Below are positions 7,753 to 15,388 of a DNA stretch of 64,000 nucleotides, piece after piece. Origin of the DNA: Flavobacterium geliluteum (lineage in GTDB: Bacteria; Bacteroidota; Bacteroidia; Flavobacteriales; Flavobacteriaceae); NCBI RefSeq assembly GCF_017948595.1, contig NZ_JAGFBV010000024.1, positions 1-64,000 on the forward strand. The letters are read 5' to 3'. Position 1 is the stretch's first letter. Every line of letters starts with the position of its first letter. A program made the position numbers and the translations under genes. The notes below the pieces were generated by a model. The model did not search any database. It saw only the letters and a list, made by a program, of their open reading frames with translations, and had not been told where the DNA came from.

Positions 7753-9543
7753 ATGGCAAGATTTCAAGAAAATGATTTACCCAAAGCTAAATTAGACTCT
7801 AATTCACTTCAAAAAGCTTTACGAATTTTTAAATATGCTAAAAACCATAAATGGAAATTTTTTGTCGGACTTGTTTTTTTACTCCTGACAAGTGCAACGG
7901 CTCTGGCTTTTCCTAAACTGATGGGAATGCTGGTAGATTGCGTTACCAATAAAGACTTAAACAAAGCCAACGAAATTGCGCTGGCATTGATGGGCATACT
8001 GACGCTACAAGCCATTTTTTCGTTTTTTAGAATTTCACTTTTTGTAAATTTTACTGAGAATTCCTTATCCAACATACGTTTTGCGTTGTATGAGAATTTG
8101 GTAAAATTGCCCATGTCTTTCTACTCACAAAAACGTGTAGGTGAATTGAACAGTCGAATTAGCGCAGATATATCGCAGTTGCAAGATACTTTTACTACTA
8201 CCATTGCAGAGTTTTTAAGACAATTTATTTTGATCATTGGAGGGTTTGTTATTTTAGGAAGCATCAGTCCAAAATTGACATTGATGATGTTGGCTATTGT
8301 GCCGGTTGTGGCCGTAGCGGCAGTTATATTTGGTAGATTTATTAGAAAATACGGTAAAAAGACACAAGACAAAGTTGCCGAAAGCCAAGTAATTGTAGAG
8401 GAAACGCTGCAAGGAATAAGCAATGTAAAAGCTTTTGCTAATGAATGGTACGAATTAGAACGTTATAAAAATAAAATCAAAGAAATTGTAAAAATAGCCA
8501 TCAAAGGCGGGCAATACCGAGGTTATTTTGCATCGTTTATCATATTATGTCTTTTTGGTTGTGTGGTAGCTGTGGTTTGGTACGGAATTACACTTACAAT
8601 AAAAGGTGAAGTTCAGGGCGTTGGAGATTTAATTTCGTTTGTACTTTATACCACTTTTATTGGGGCTTCTTTTGGAGGAATTGCAGAAATGTATGCTCAG
8701 ATTCAGAAGGCCGTGGGTGCTACAGAACGCGTTTTTGAACTTTTGGAGGAAACTCCAGAAGAAATAAATGCGAATAAAAAAGGAGTTATTTTAGAAAAAA
8801 TCAAAGGAAACGTGACTTTTAAGAATGTTGCTTTTAGTTATCCTTCTAGAAAAGAAATTGAGGTACTAAAAGATGTTAATTTCTCTGCCGATTTTGGGCA
8901 AAAGATTGCTCTTGTAGGACCAAGTGGTGCAGGAAAATCGACTATTTCTTCGTTGTTATTGCGTTTTTACGATATTACTTCGGGTGAAATTTTGGTAGAC
9001 GGGAAAAGCATTTACGATTATGATTTAGAAAATCTTCGTGGCAATATGAGTATTGTACCGCAAGATGTTATATTGTTTGGAGGTACCATTAGAGAAAATA
9101 TTGCTTACGGAAAACCCGATGCTACTGACGAAGAAATTTTTCTGGCTGCGAAACAAGCCAATGCGCTAAATTTTGTTGAAGGTTTTCCGGAGAAATTCGA
9201 GACTTTGGTAGGAGAACGTGGTGTAAAACTTTCCGGAGGACAACGCCAACGTATAGCAATTGCAAGAGCTTTGCTTAAAAACCCGAGTATTTTGATTCTA
9301 GACGAAGCTACTTCTTCATTAGATAGTGAAAGCGAAAAACTGGTGCAGGAAGCTTTAGAAGTTTTGATGGAAGGAAGAACCAGTATTATTATTGCGCACC
9401 GTCTTTCGACCATTAGAAAAGCAGATAAAATTCTGGTATTGGACAACGGAAAAATTACCGAAGAAGGAACACATCAGGAATTAATGAATTTAGAAAACGG
9501 AATTTATAAAAATCTAAGCAATCTTCAGTTTAGCAATTCTTAG
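7753..9543 (+). CDS. ABC exporter, fused permease and ATPase (MsbA/multidrug type)
   Basis: A 596-residue half-transporter. Six membrane segments lie in residues 25-315, followed by a nucleotide-binding domain with Walker A GPSGAGKST, Q loop SIVPQDVILFGG, signature LSGGQRQR, Walker B ILILDEATSSLD and H loop AHRLSTI. It should work as a homodimer in the inner membrane, flipping or exporting lipids or hydrophobic compounds. The substrate cannot be told from sequence. I take the ATG at 7753 rather than an in-frame TTG at 7741, because the promoter would place the transcript start about 4 bases before the TTG. It stands alone, ending at a terminator shared with the convergent proline dehydrogenase gene. 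Confidence 0.9.
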   Translation: MARFQENDLPKAKLDSNSLQKALRIFKYAKNHKWKFFVGLVFLLLTSATALAFPKLMGMLVDCVTNKDLNKANEIALALMGILTLQAIFSFFRISLFVNFTENSLSNIRFALYENLVKLPMSFYSQKRVGELNSRISADISQLQDTFTTTIAEFLRQFILIIGGFVILGSISPKLTLMMLAIVPVVAVAAVIFGRFIRKYGKKTQDKVAESQVIVEETLQGISNVKAFANEWYELERYKNKIKEIVKIAIKGGQYRGYFASFIILCLFGCVVAVVWYGITLTIKGEVQGVGDLISFVLYTTFIGASFGGIAEMYAQIQKAVGATERVFELLEETPEEINANKKGVILEKIKGNVTFKNVAFSYPSRKEIEVLKDVNFSADFGQKIALVGPSGAGKSTISSLLLRFYDITSGEILVDGKSIYDYDLENLRGNMSIVPQDVILFGGTIRENIAYGKPDATDEEIFLAAKQANALNFVEGFPEKFETLVGERGVKLSGGQRQRIAIARALLKNPSILILDEATSSLDSESEKLVQEALEVLMEGRTSIIIAHRLSTIRKADKILVLDNGKITEEGTHQELMNLENGIYKNLSNLQFSNS

Positions 9544-9694
9544 AGAGTGTCCAAAAATCTGTGTAAAGTCTAGGGAATGTTTTACTATTAGAGTAAAGTA
9601 ACTATAGCAATTGCACCTATTATCTTTCGTAAAGGAAATATTGTTCGAGGATGTTATCTTCAAATTCCATATAAAAATCAAATGTATTAAAAAT

Positions 9695-9726
9695 AAAAAA
9701 ACTCCAATGAAAATTGGAGTTTTTTT
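9695..9726. terminator. Bidirectional terminator between ABC exporter and proline dehydrogenase
   Basis: AAAAAACTCCAAT (9695-9707, approximately) and ATTGGAGTTTTTT form a perfect stem with a GAAA loop. T runs follow on both strands, so it serves both convergent genes. Confidence 0.85.
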
Positions 9727-9754
9727 GTATTAGTGTAAAAAACAGAGTATTGTT

Positions 9755-10924
9755 CTATTTTCCTTTTCTTCTTTTGCGTTCTGCTTTGATCATTGATAGT
9801 TCACGGCTTGTTTGGCCTGCCACAGAAGTATTTTCTTCGGCACGGCGAATCAAGTATGGCATGACGTCTTTTACAGGACCGAATGGCAAATATTTGGCTA
9901 CATTGTACCCGTTTTGGGCCAAATTGTAACTAATATTATCGCTCATACCGTATAATTGTCCGAACCAAATTCGGTTATCATTTTTTGCAATGTTTTTGGC
10001 TTGCATCATTTCCATCAATTTGTATGAGCTCAATTCGTTGTGCGTTCCTGCAAAAATAGCCATTGTTTCCAGGTGATCCAACATATAATGTACAGCCGCA
10101 TCATAATTATCGTCTGTGGCTTGTTTGGAAACACAAATTGGAGAAACATAATTTTTTTCTTCGGCCCTTTTTTGTTCTTTTTCCATGTATGCACCGCGAA
10201 CGAGTTTCATACCAATATAAAAACCTTCTTTTTTTGCTGTTTCGTGCAAATTTTTTAAATAATCCAAACGATCCCAGCGGTACATTTGTAAAGTATTAAA
10301 AACAATTGCTTTTTCTTTGTTGTATTTGCGCATCATATAGGTCACCAAATCATCAGCTGCGTCTTGCATCCAACTCTCTTCACCATCAATCAATAATGCT
10401 ACATCTTTTTTATGTGCTTCGCTGCAAACGTGGTCAAAACGAGCTACTACTCTATCCCACTCTGCTTGTTCTGCGGCAGATAATATTTGTTTTTCTCCTA
10501 ATTTTTCATACAATTCAAAACGTCCAAAACCAGTTGGTTTAAAAACTGCAAATGGAATTGCCAATCGTTCTTTGGCAAATTCAATTGTTTTGAGTGTCAT
10601 CTCTAAAGCAGCATCAAATTGCTCCTCTTCTTCTTTTCCTTCTACTGAATAATCTAAAACAGATGAAACGCCTTTGGTAAACATTTTGTCTACTACCGAG
10701 ATACAATCGTTTTCGTTGATTCCGCCACAAAAGTGGTCAAAAACAGTGGCACGAATTAATCCTTCTACCGGAAGATTTGCCTTAATGGCAAAATTGGTAA
10801 CAGCAGTCCCTATCCTCACCAAGGGTTGGCTGTCAATCATTTTAAAAAGAAAATAAGCTCTATCAAGTTCGGTATCGCTTTTTAATGAAAACGCGACTTG
10901 AGTGTTATCGAATATTTTTTCCAT
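9755..10924 (-). CDS. Proline dehydrogenase
   Basis: A 389-residue FAD-dependent proline dehydrogenase, the monofunctional form that oxidises proline to pyrroline-5-carboxylate and passes electrons to quinone. Key motifs are visible: KLVRGAYME (beta-barrel strand with the conserved Arg), FAGTHN, QLYGMSDNIS, and the C-terminal YLPFGPVKDVMPYLIRRAEEN helix that binds the substrate carboxylate through paired arginines. There is no DNA-binding or P5C dehydrogenase domain as in long PutA. It is a single-gene unit, with aroB divergent at 11016. The tail is strongly basic (ERKRRKGK). The family assignment is secure. Confidence 0.92.
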   Translation of the reverse strand: MEKIFDNTQVAFSLKSDTELDRAYFLFKMIDSQPLVRIGTAVTNFAIKANLPVEGLIRATVFDHFCGGINENDCISVVDKMFTKGVSSVLDYSVEGKEEEEQFDAALEMTLKTIEFAKERLAIPFAVFKPTGFGRFELYEKLGEKQILSAAEQAEWDRVVARFDHVCSEAHKKDVALLIDGEESWMQDAADDLVTYMMRKYNKEKAIVFNTLQMYRWDRLDYLKNLHETAKKEGFYIGMKLVRGAYMEKEQKRAEEKNYVSPICVSKQATDDNYDAAVHYMLDHLETMAIFAGTHNELSSYKLMEMMQAKNIAKNDNRIWFGQLYGMSDNISYNLAQNGYNVAKYLPFGPVKDVMPYLIRRAEENTSVAGQTSRELSMIKAERKRRKGK

Positions 10925-11015
10925 TTAGGGTATTTTTTTGTGCAAATATAGACTGATTTTAAATATTATTTAGTTAAAAAAGCCTTATTTTGCGCTTTCA
11001 ATTAACCGAAGAACT

Positions 11016-12083
11016 ATGCAATCTATTCAAGCCAATAATTATCACGTACATTTTAATCAAAATGCTTACGAAGCTTTACATAAACACTTAAAAGAAAATA
11101 AATATTCAAATTTGTTTATTATAGTTGATAATGAGACAAATGAGTATTGCCTGCCGAAGTTTTTGCCTTTACTGGAAACCGATTTGACGATCGAAATTAT
11201 CGAATTTGAAGCTGGGGAAGCGAATAAAAACATCGAAACATGCATTCAGATTTGGAATGTTTTGACCGAGTTGGGTGCCGATAGAAAATCGCTTCTTATT
11301 AATTTGGGCGGTGGCGTTGTGACCGATTTGGGTGGTTTTGTGGCTTCTACATTTAAACGTGGTATCGATTTTATAAACATCCCCACTACTCTATTATCTA
11401 TGGTGGATGCTTCTGTGGGAGGAAAAACGGGTGTTGATTTGGGCAATTTAAAAAACCAAATTGGCGTGATCAACGTGCCACAAATGGTGTTGATTGATAC
11501 GGATTATCTTGAAACGCTACCACAAAGCGAAATGCGCTCCGGACTGGCAGAAATGCTAAAACACGGACTTATTTATGATGCCAAATACTGGGAACAGTTT
11601 TTGGATTTAAAATCTATTGATTACGCTGATTTTGATGAATTGATTTATCGCTCAGTGGAAATAAAAAACGACATTGTAATTCAGGACCCTACAGAAAAAA
11701 ACATTCGCAAAGCCTTGAATTTCGGGCATACTTTGGGTCATGCTATAGAAAGTTATTTTTTGGAAAGCGAAAGCAAAAAAACATTATTACATGGCGAAGC
11801 GATTGCGATTGGTATGATTCTGGAAAGTTATATTTCGATGCAAAAAAAACTGCTTACAGCTACAGAATATGCAGAAATTAAAACGGCTATTAAAAGTATT
11901 TATGACGATGTACAAATTGAAGAAAATGACATCGATCCGATCTTAGAACTGCTTATTCATGACAAAAAAAATGAGTACGGAACTATTCAATTTGCCTTAA
12001 TTGAGGGTATCGGAAAAATCAAAATCAACCAATTGGTTGAAAATAAATTGATTCTGGAAGCGTTTGAAGATTATAAATCGTAA
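11016..12083 (+). CDS. aroB: 3-dehydroquinate synthase
   Basis: A 355-residue AroB, second step of the shikimate pathway: it converts DAHP to 3-dehydroquinate using NAD and a divalent metal. Motifs include EAGEANKN (NAD region), GGGVVTDLGGFVAST, PTTLLSMVDASVGGKTGVD, RSGLAEMLKHG, and metal-site residues in NFGHTLGHAIES plus LHGEAIAIGM. The length is standard. It has its own short upstream region, divergent from the proline dehydrogenase gene, and is followed by the leader of the arginine decarboxylase gene. No irregularity is visible. Confidence 0.95.
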   Translation: MQSIQANNYHVHFNQNAYEALHKHLKENKYSNLFIIVDNETNEYCLPKFLPLLETDLTIEIIEFEAGEANKNIETCIQIWNVLTELGADRKSLLINLGGGVVTDLGGFVASTFKRGIDFINIPTTLLSMVDASVGGKTGVDLGNLKNQIGVINVPQMVLIDTDYLETLPQSEMRSGLAEMLKHGLIYDAKYWEQFLDLKSIDYADFDELIYRSVEIKNDIVIQDPTEKNIRKALNFGHTLGHAIESYFLESESKKTLLHGEAIAIGMILESYISMQKKLLTATEYAEIKTAIKSIYDDVQIEENDIDPILELLIHDKKNEYGTIQFALIEGIGKIKINQLVENKLILEAFEDYKS

Positions 12084-12101
12084 ACTTTTTTAATCAAAAG
12101 C

Positions 12102-12134
12102 TTTGCTTTAGGTATATATTATTTTTTACATTTG
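12102..12134 (+). promoter_or_regulatory. Promoter of the arginine decarboxylase leader
   Basis: TTTG at 12102-12105, 21 bases, then TACATTTG at 12127-12134 matches the Bacteroidota promoter form. The predicted start is near 12141, about 237 bases before the speA start codon, so speA would have a long 5' leader. Confidence 0.7.
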
Positions 12135-12164
12135 CGCCAATGAAAACAAACAAAAAACAAAGAA

Positions 12165-12252
12165 GATTCAGTTCTTACAGAAACCGTCTCAAGAGTTCCT
12201 TGCTAAGGATCCTGAATCGCTTTTATGCGAGTAAAAGCCCTTTTTGTTTTGA
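12165..12252 (+). promoter_or_regulatory. Candidate structured cis-regulatory RNA in the speA leader
   Basis: The leader can fold as a three-way junction followed by a terminator-like hairpin. P1 is GATTCAG (12165-12171) with CTGAATC (12212-12218), a perfect 7 base pairs. P2 is TTCT (12172-12175) with AGAA (12179-12182). P3 is TCCTT (12197-12201) with AAGGA (12205-12209). Directly after P1, GCTTTTA (12219-12225) and TAAAAGC (12232-12238) form a perfect stem followed by CCTTTTTGTTTT. This resembles an attenuator or riboswitch. The same bases also read as a 59-codon open frame (12140-12319) rich in Arg and Lys, which could instead be a leader peptide. I do not recognise a known class. Confidence 0.5.
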
Positions 12253-12377
12253 TGTTTTTTTATATTCGAAAGCAGAAAACGAAAAACTGCAAATTGTATT
12301 TGCCAATATTAGGGTTTGAATGATGATGGAACACCGTTTACATCATTATAAATTACATCCTCAATATCACAAAATAA

Positions 12378-13781
12378 ATGAATACAAAATATTCTGACTT
12401 AATAAATCAAACGTATTATTTTCCACAAGAGGAATTTAAATTAAACAAAGACAACCTTCAGTTTCACAACATCGATTTGATGAAATTGGTTGAACAATAT
12501 GGTACGCCACTAAAATTTACGTATTTACCTCAGATTTCTGAGAACATCAATAAGGCAAAATCATGGTTTAGAAAATCCATGGAAAAAAACAAATACGAAG
12601 CCAAATATTACTATTGTTATTGTACAAAAAGCTCTCATTTTGAATACATTATGAATGAAGCCTTCAAGAATAACATTCATATAGAAACTTCGTCAGCTTT
12701 TGATGTAAATATTGTTGAAAACTTGCTTGAAAATGGTAAAATAAACAAAAGTACCTATGTTATTTGCAATGGTTTTAAGAGAGACGAATACATTAGCAAC
12801 ATAGCGAGATTGATCAATAACGGGCATAAAAACACCATTCCAATCATTGATAATTATGAAGAACTTGATTTGCTTCAGGCAGAAATAAAAGGAAAATTTA
12901 AAATCGGAATCCGTATTGCAGCTGAGGAAGAGCCAAAATTTGAGTTTTATACCTCGAGATTAGGAATTGGGTACAAGAATATTGTTTCATTTTATAAAAA
13001 ACAAATTCAGGAGAATGATAAATTAGAGCTTAAAATGCTTCACTTTTTTATCAATACAGGTATCAATGATACAGCCTATTATTGGAACGAGTTGGTAAAA
13101 TGTATTAAAGTATACATAGCGCTTAAAAAAGAATGCCCTACTTTGGATGGTTTGAACATCGGTGGCGGTTTCCCGATTAAGAACTCGCTTGCTTTTGAGT
13201 ACGATTACCAATATATGATTGATGAAATTATCAATCAGATTAAAATTGCATGTGATGAAGCCGAAGTAGATGTTCCTAATATTTTTACAGAATTTGGATC
13301 GTTTACAGTAGGTGAAAGCGGTGGCGCAATCTATCAGATTTTGTATCAAAAGCAACAAAATGATAGAGAAAAATGGAATATGATTGACTCGTCTTTTATT
13401 ACCACTTTGCCAGATACTTGGGCTATAAACAAACGTTTTATTATGCTGGCGGTAAACCGCTGGAATGATACGTATGAGCGGGTTCTGTTGGGAGGTTTGA
13501 CTTGTGATAGTGACGATTATTACAACTCAGAGCAAAACATGAATGCGATTTATTTGCCTAAATACAACAAAGAAAAGCCATTGTATATTGGTTTCTTTAA
13601 TACGGGTGCGTATCAGGAAACTATTGGAGGTTATGGTGGATTACACCACTGTTTGATTCCGCAGCCAAAACACATTTTGATAGATCGTGATGAAAATGGA
13701 ATTTTGGCTACTGAAGTTTTCTCAGAGCAACAAACATCAGATGATGTATTGAAAATTTTAGGTTATACTAAAAAAGTATAA
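12378..13781 (+). CDS. speA: Biosynthetic arginine decarboxylase (PLP fold III)
   Basis: A 467-residue alanine-racemase-fold decarboxylase of the short Bacteroidota type, about 170 residues shorter than E. coli SpeA. It should convert arginine to agmatine, the entry to polyamines. The PLP lysine is in the strand YYCYCTKSSHFEYI (near residue 90). The glycine-rich phosphate site is LNIGGGFP (near 260), and the active-site loop near the C-terminus is LLGGLTCDSDDYY. It forms a pair with the deoxyhypusine-synthase-like gene 103 bases downstream. Its long leader (see 12165-12252) suggests control after transcription starts. A related specificity such as diaminopimelate or carboxynorspermidine is less likely given the context. 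Confidence 0.85.
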   Translation: MNTKYSDLINQTYYFPQEEFKLNKDNLQFHNIDLMKLVEQYGTPLKFTYLPQISENINKAKSWFRKSMEKNKYEAKYYYCYCTKSSHFEYIMNEAFKNNIHIETSSAFDVNIVENLLENGKINKSTYVICNGFKRDEYISNIARLINNGHKNTIPIIDNYEELDLLQAEIKGKFKIGIRIAAEEEPKFEFYTSRLGIGYKNIVSFYKKQIQENDKLELKMLHFFINTGINDTAYYWNELVKCIKVYIALKKECPTLDGLNIGGGFPIKNSLAFEYDYQYMIDEIINQIKIACDEAEVDVPNIFTEFGSFTVGESGGAIYQILYQKQQNDREKWNMIDSSFITTLPDTWAINKRFIMLAVNRWNDTYERVLLGGLTCDSDDYYNSEQNMNAIYLPKYNKEKPLYIGFFNTGAYQETIGGYGGLHHCLIPQPKHILIDRDENGILATEVFSEQQTSDDVLKILGYTKKV

Positions 13782-13884
13782 AATAAAACCTGCAAAATAA
13801 AAGTTAATATCCATAAAATTATTAATTTGCAGTATCATCCAAAAAGGTTAAGCTTTTAATTCAAAAACAAAAAAAAGAAAAAAA

Positions 13885-14853
13885 ATGAAAGGACCAATCA
13901 GTCAGTTTATTGAAAAACATTATTTACACTTTAACTCTGCTTCTTTGGTTGATGCTGCAAAAGCATACGAGCAACAGCTTGCAAATGGTGCCAAAATGAT
14001 GGTAAGTATGGCTGGCGCAATGAGTACAGCAGAAATTGGTAAAATTTTTGCCGAAATAATCAGACAGGATAAAGTTCAGATTATTTCATGTACTGGAGCC
14101 AATCTAGAAGAAGATATCATGAATTTAGTAGCACACTCTCACTACGAAAGAGTGCCAAACTATCGTGACTTGACTCCGGAAGATGAATGGGCTTTGCTTG
14201 AAAGAGGATTGAATCGTGTTACTGATACTTGTATTCCTGAGCACGAAGCATTTCGTCGTTTGCAAAAACACATTTACAAAATCTGGAAAGATGCAGATGA
14301 TAAAGGAGAACGTTATTTTCCGCATGAATTCATGTATAAAATGTTGTTATCAGGCGTTTTAGAAGAATATTATGAAATTGATTTGAAAGACAGCTGGATG
14401 TACGCCGCTGCCGAAAAAAACCTTCCTATTGTTGTACCAGGCTGGGAAGATAGTACTATGGGTAATATTTTTGCCTCTTATGTAATAAAAGGTGAGTTGA
14501 AAGCCTCTACTATGAAATCCGGAATTGAATACATGACTTTTCTAGCAGATTGGTACCCAAAAAACAGCACAAACGGTATCGGATTTTTTCAAATTGGTGG
14601 TGGTATTGCTGGAGATTTTCCTATATGCGTGGTACCAATGTTATACCAGGATATGGAAATGCATGATATTCCGTTTTGGAGTTATTTTTGCCAGATTTCA
14701 GACTCTACAACCAGTTATGGTTCGTATTCTGGAGCTGTTCCTAACGAAAAGATTACCTGGGGTAAATTAGATATTAAAACTCCAAAATTTATTATTGAGT
14801 CGGATGCTACAATTGTGGCGCCTTTAATTTTTGCTTATTTATTAGATTTATAG
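13885..14853 (+). CDS. Deoxyhypusine-synthase-family protein
   Basis: A 322-residue member of the deoxyhypusine synthase family. Visible features are the NAD site segments SMAGAMSTAEIG and SCTGANLEEDI, PGWEDSTMGN, and near the C-terminus the TWGKL motif. The Lys of that motif corresponds to the catalytic lysine that carries the butylamine group in eukaryotic enzymes. Bacteria lack eIF5A, so the bacterial homologues act on something else; homospermidine-type polyamine chemistry is the usual proposal. Adjacency to arginine decarboxylase supports a polyamine role. The agmatinase often found in this neighbourhood in related genomes is absent from the window. The exact reaction is not determined. 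Confidence 0.88.
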   Translation: MKGPISQFIEKHYLHFNSASLVDAAKAYEQQLANGAKMMVSMAGAMSTAEIGKIFAEIIRQDKVQIISCTGANLEEDIMNLVAHSHYERVPNYRDLTPEDEWALLERGLNRVTDTCIPEHEAFRRLQKHIYKIWKDADDKGERYFPHEFMYKMLLSGVLEEYYEIDLKDSWMYAAAEKNLPIVVPGWEDSTMGNIFASYVIKGELKASTMKSGIEYMTFLADWYPKNSTNGIGFFQIGGGIAGDFPICVVPMLYQDMEMHDIPFWSYFCQISDSTTSYGSYSGAVPNEKITWGKLDIKTPKFIIESDATIVAPLIFAYLLDL

Positions 14854-14860
14854 TATATTT

Positions 14861-15265
14861 ATGAAAAGAGTTATAGTTGACTACGCTAAACTTACCAATG
14901 AAATTTTAAACCTTTTGGTAGAAAAGTTTCCTGATGGTTATGATGATTCGGATGTTATCCGTTTTAGAAATGCTAAAAACGAATTGATCGAAGCTGTCGA
15001 AGTGCGTACTGAAGATACTATTTATTTAGTAAAAATTAGTACTAAACTTGCTGATAGAATTGAGAATTATGATGAAGATGATGAAATCGACGTAGATGTT
15101 GATATTATCGAGCCAGTAAAAGGGCTAGATCTTGATGATGATATCGATGATGACGATGAAGATGAAAATCTTGACAAACCTGATTTAGATGGTGGCGATG
15201 ATGACGATGACGAGGATAAAAATGACGTTGCAGACGATTACGAAGATGAAGATGACGAAGATTAA
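14861..15265 (+). CDS. Small protein with a highly acidic tail
   Basis: A 134-residue protein in two parts. Residues 1-65 form a compact alpha/beta region (MKRVIVDYAKLTNEILNLLV, DSDVIRFRNAKNELIEAVEV). The rest is almost only Asp and Glu, an intrinsically disordered polyanion. It starts 7 bases after the preceding gene and is probably co-transcribed with it. Homologues in Bacteroidota are of unknown function, sometimes loosely labelled DNA primase, for which I see no support. The acidic tail might mimic nucleic acid or bind cations or polyamines; this is only an inference from composition and context. Confidence 0.8.
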   Translation: MKRVIVDYAKLTNEILNLLVEKFPDGYDDSDVIRFRNAKNELIEAVEVRTEDTIYLVKISTKLADRIENYDEDDEIDVDVDIIEPVKGLDLDDDIDDDDEDENLDKPDLDGGDDDDDEDKNDVADDYEDEDDED

Positions 15266-15290
15266 TACATAATCTTTTAAAAATAATTTA

Positions 15291-15317
15291 AGGAACTCTT
15301 TTCAGGGTTCCTTTTTT
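15291..15317 (+). terminator. Intrinsic terminator of the speA/DHS operon
   Basis: AGGAAC (15291-15296) and GTTCCT (15307-15312) form a stem followed by TTTTT, 26 bases past the acidic-tail gene. Confidence 0.75.
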
Positions 15318-15388
15318 ATTAATTAAAATTAATAGAGATTTTATTTATAAGAAAAATAGTATATTTAATCTCTACAAATATCAGCTAG

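Noticed and set aside
12140..12319. A 59-codon open frame upstream of speA as a protein gene
   Set aside because: The predicted transcript start (near 12141) coincides with its ATG, there is no ribosome site, and the base-paired structure explains the sequence better. A leader peptide is still possible.
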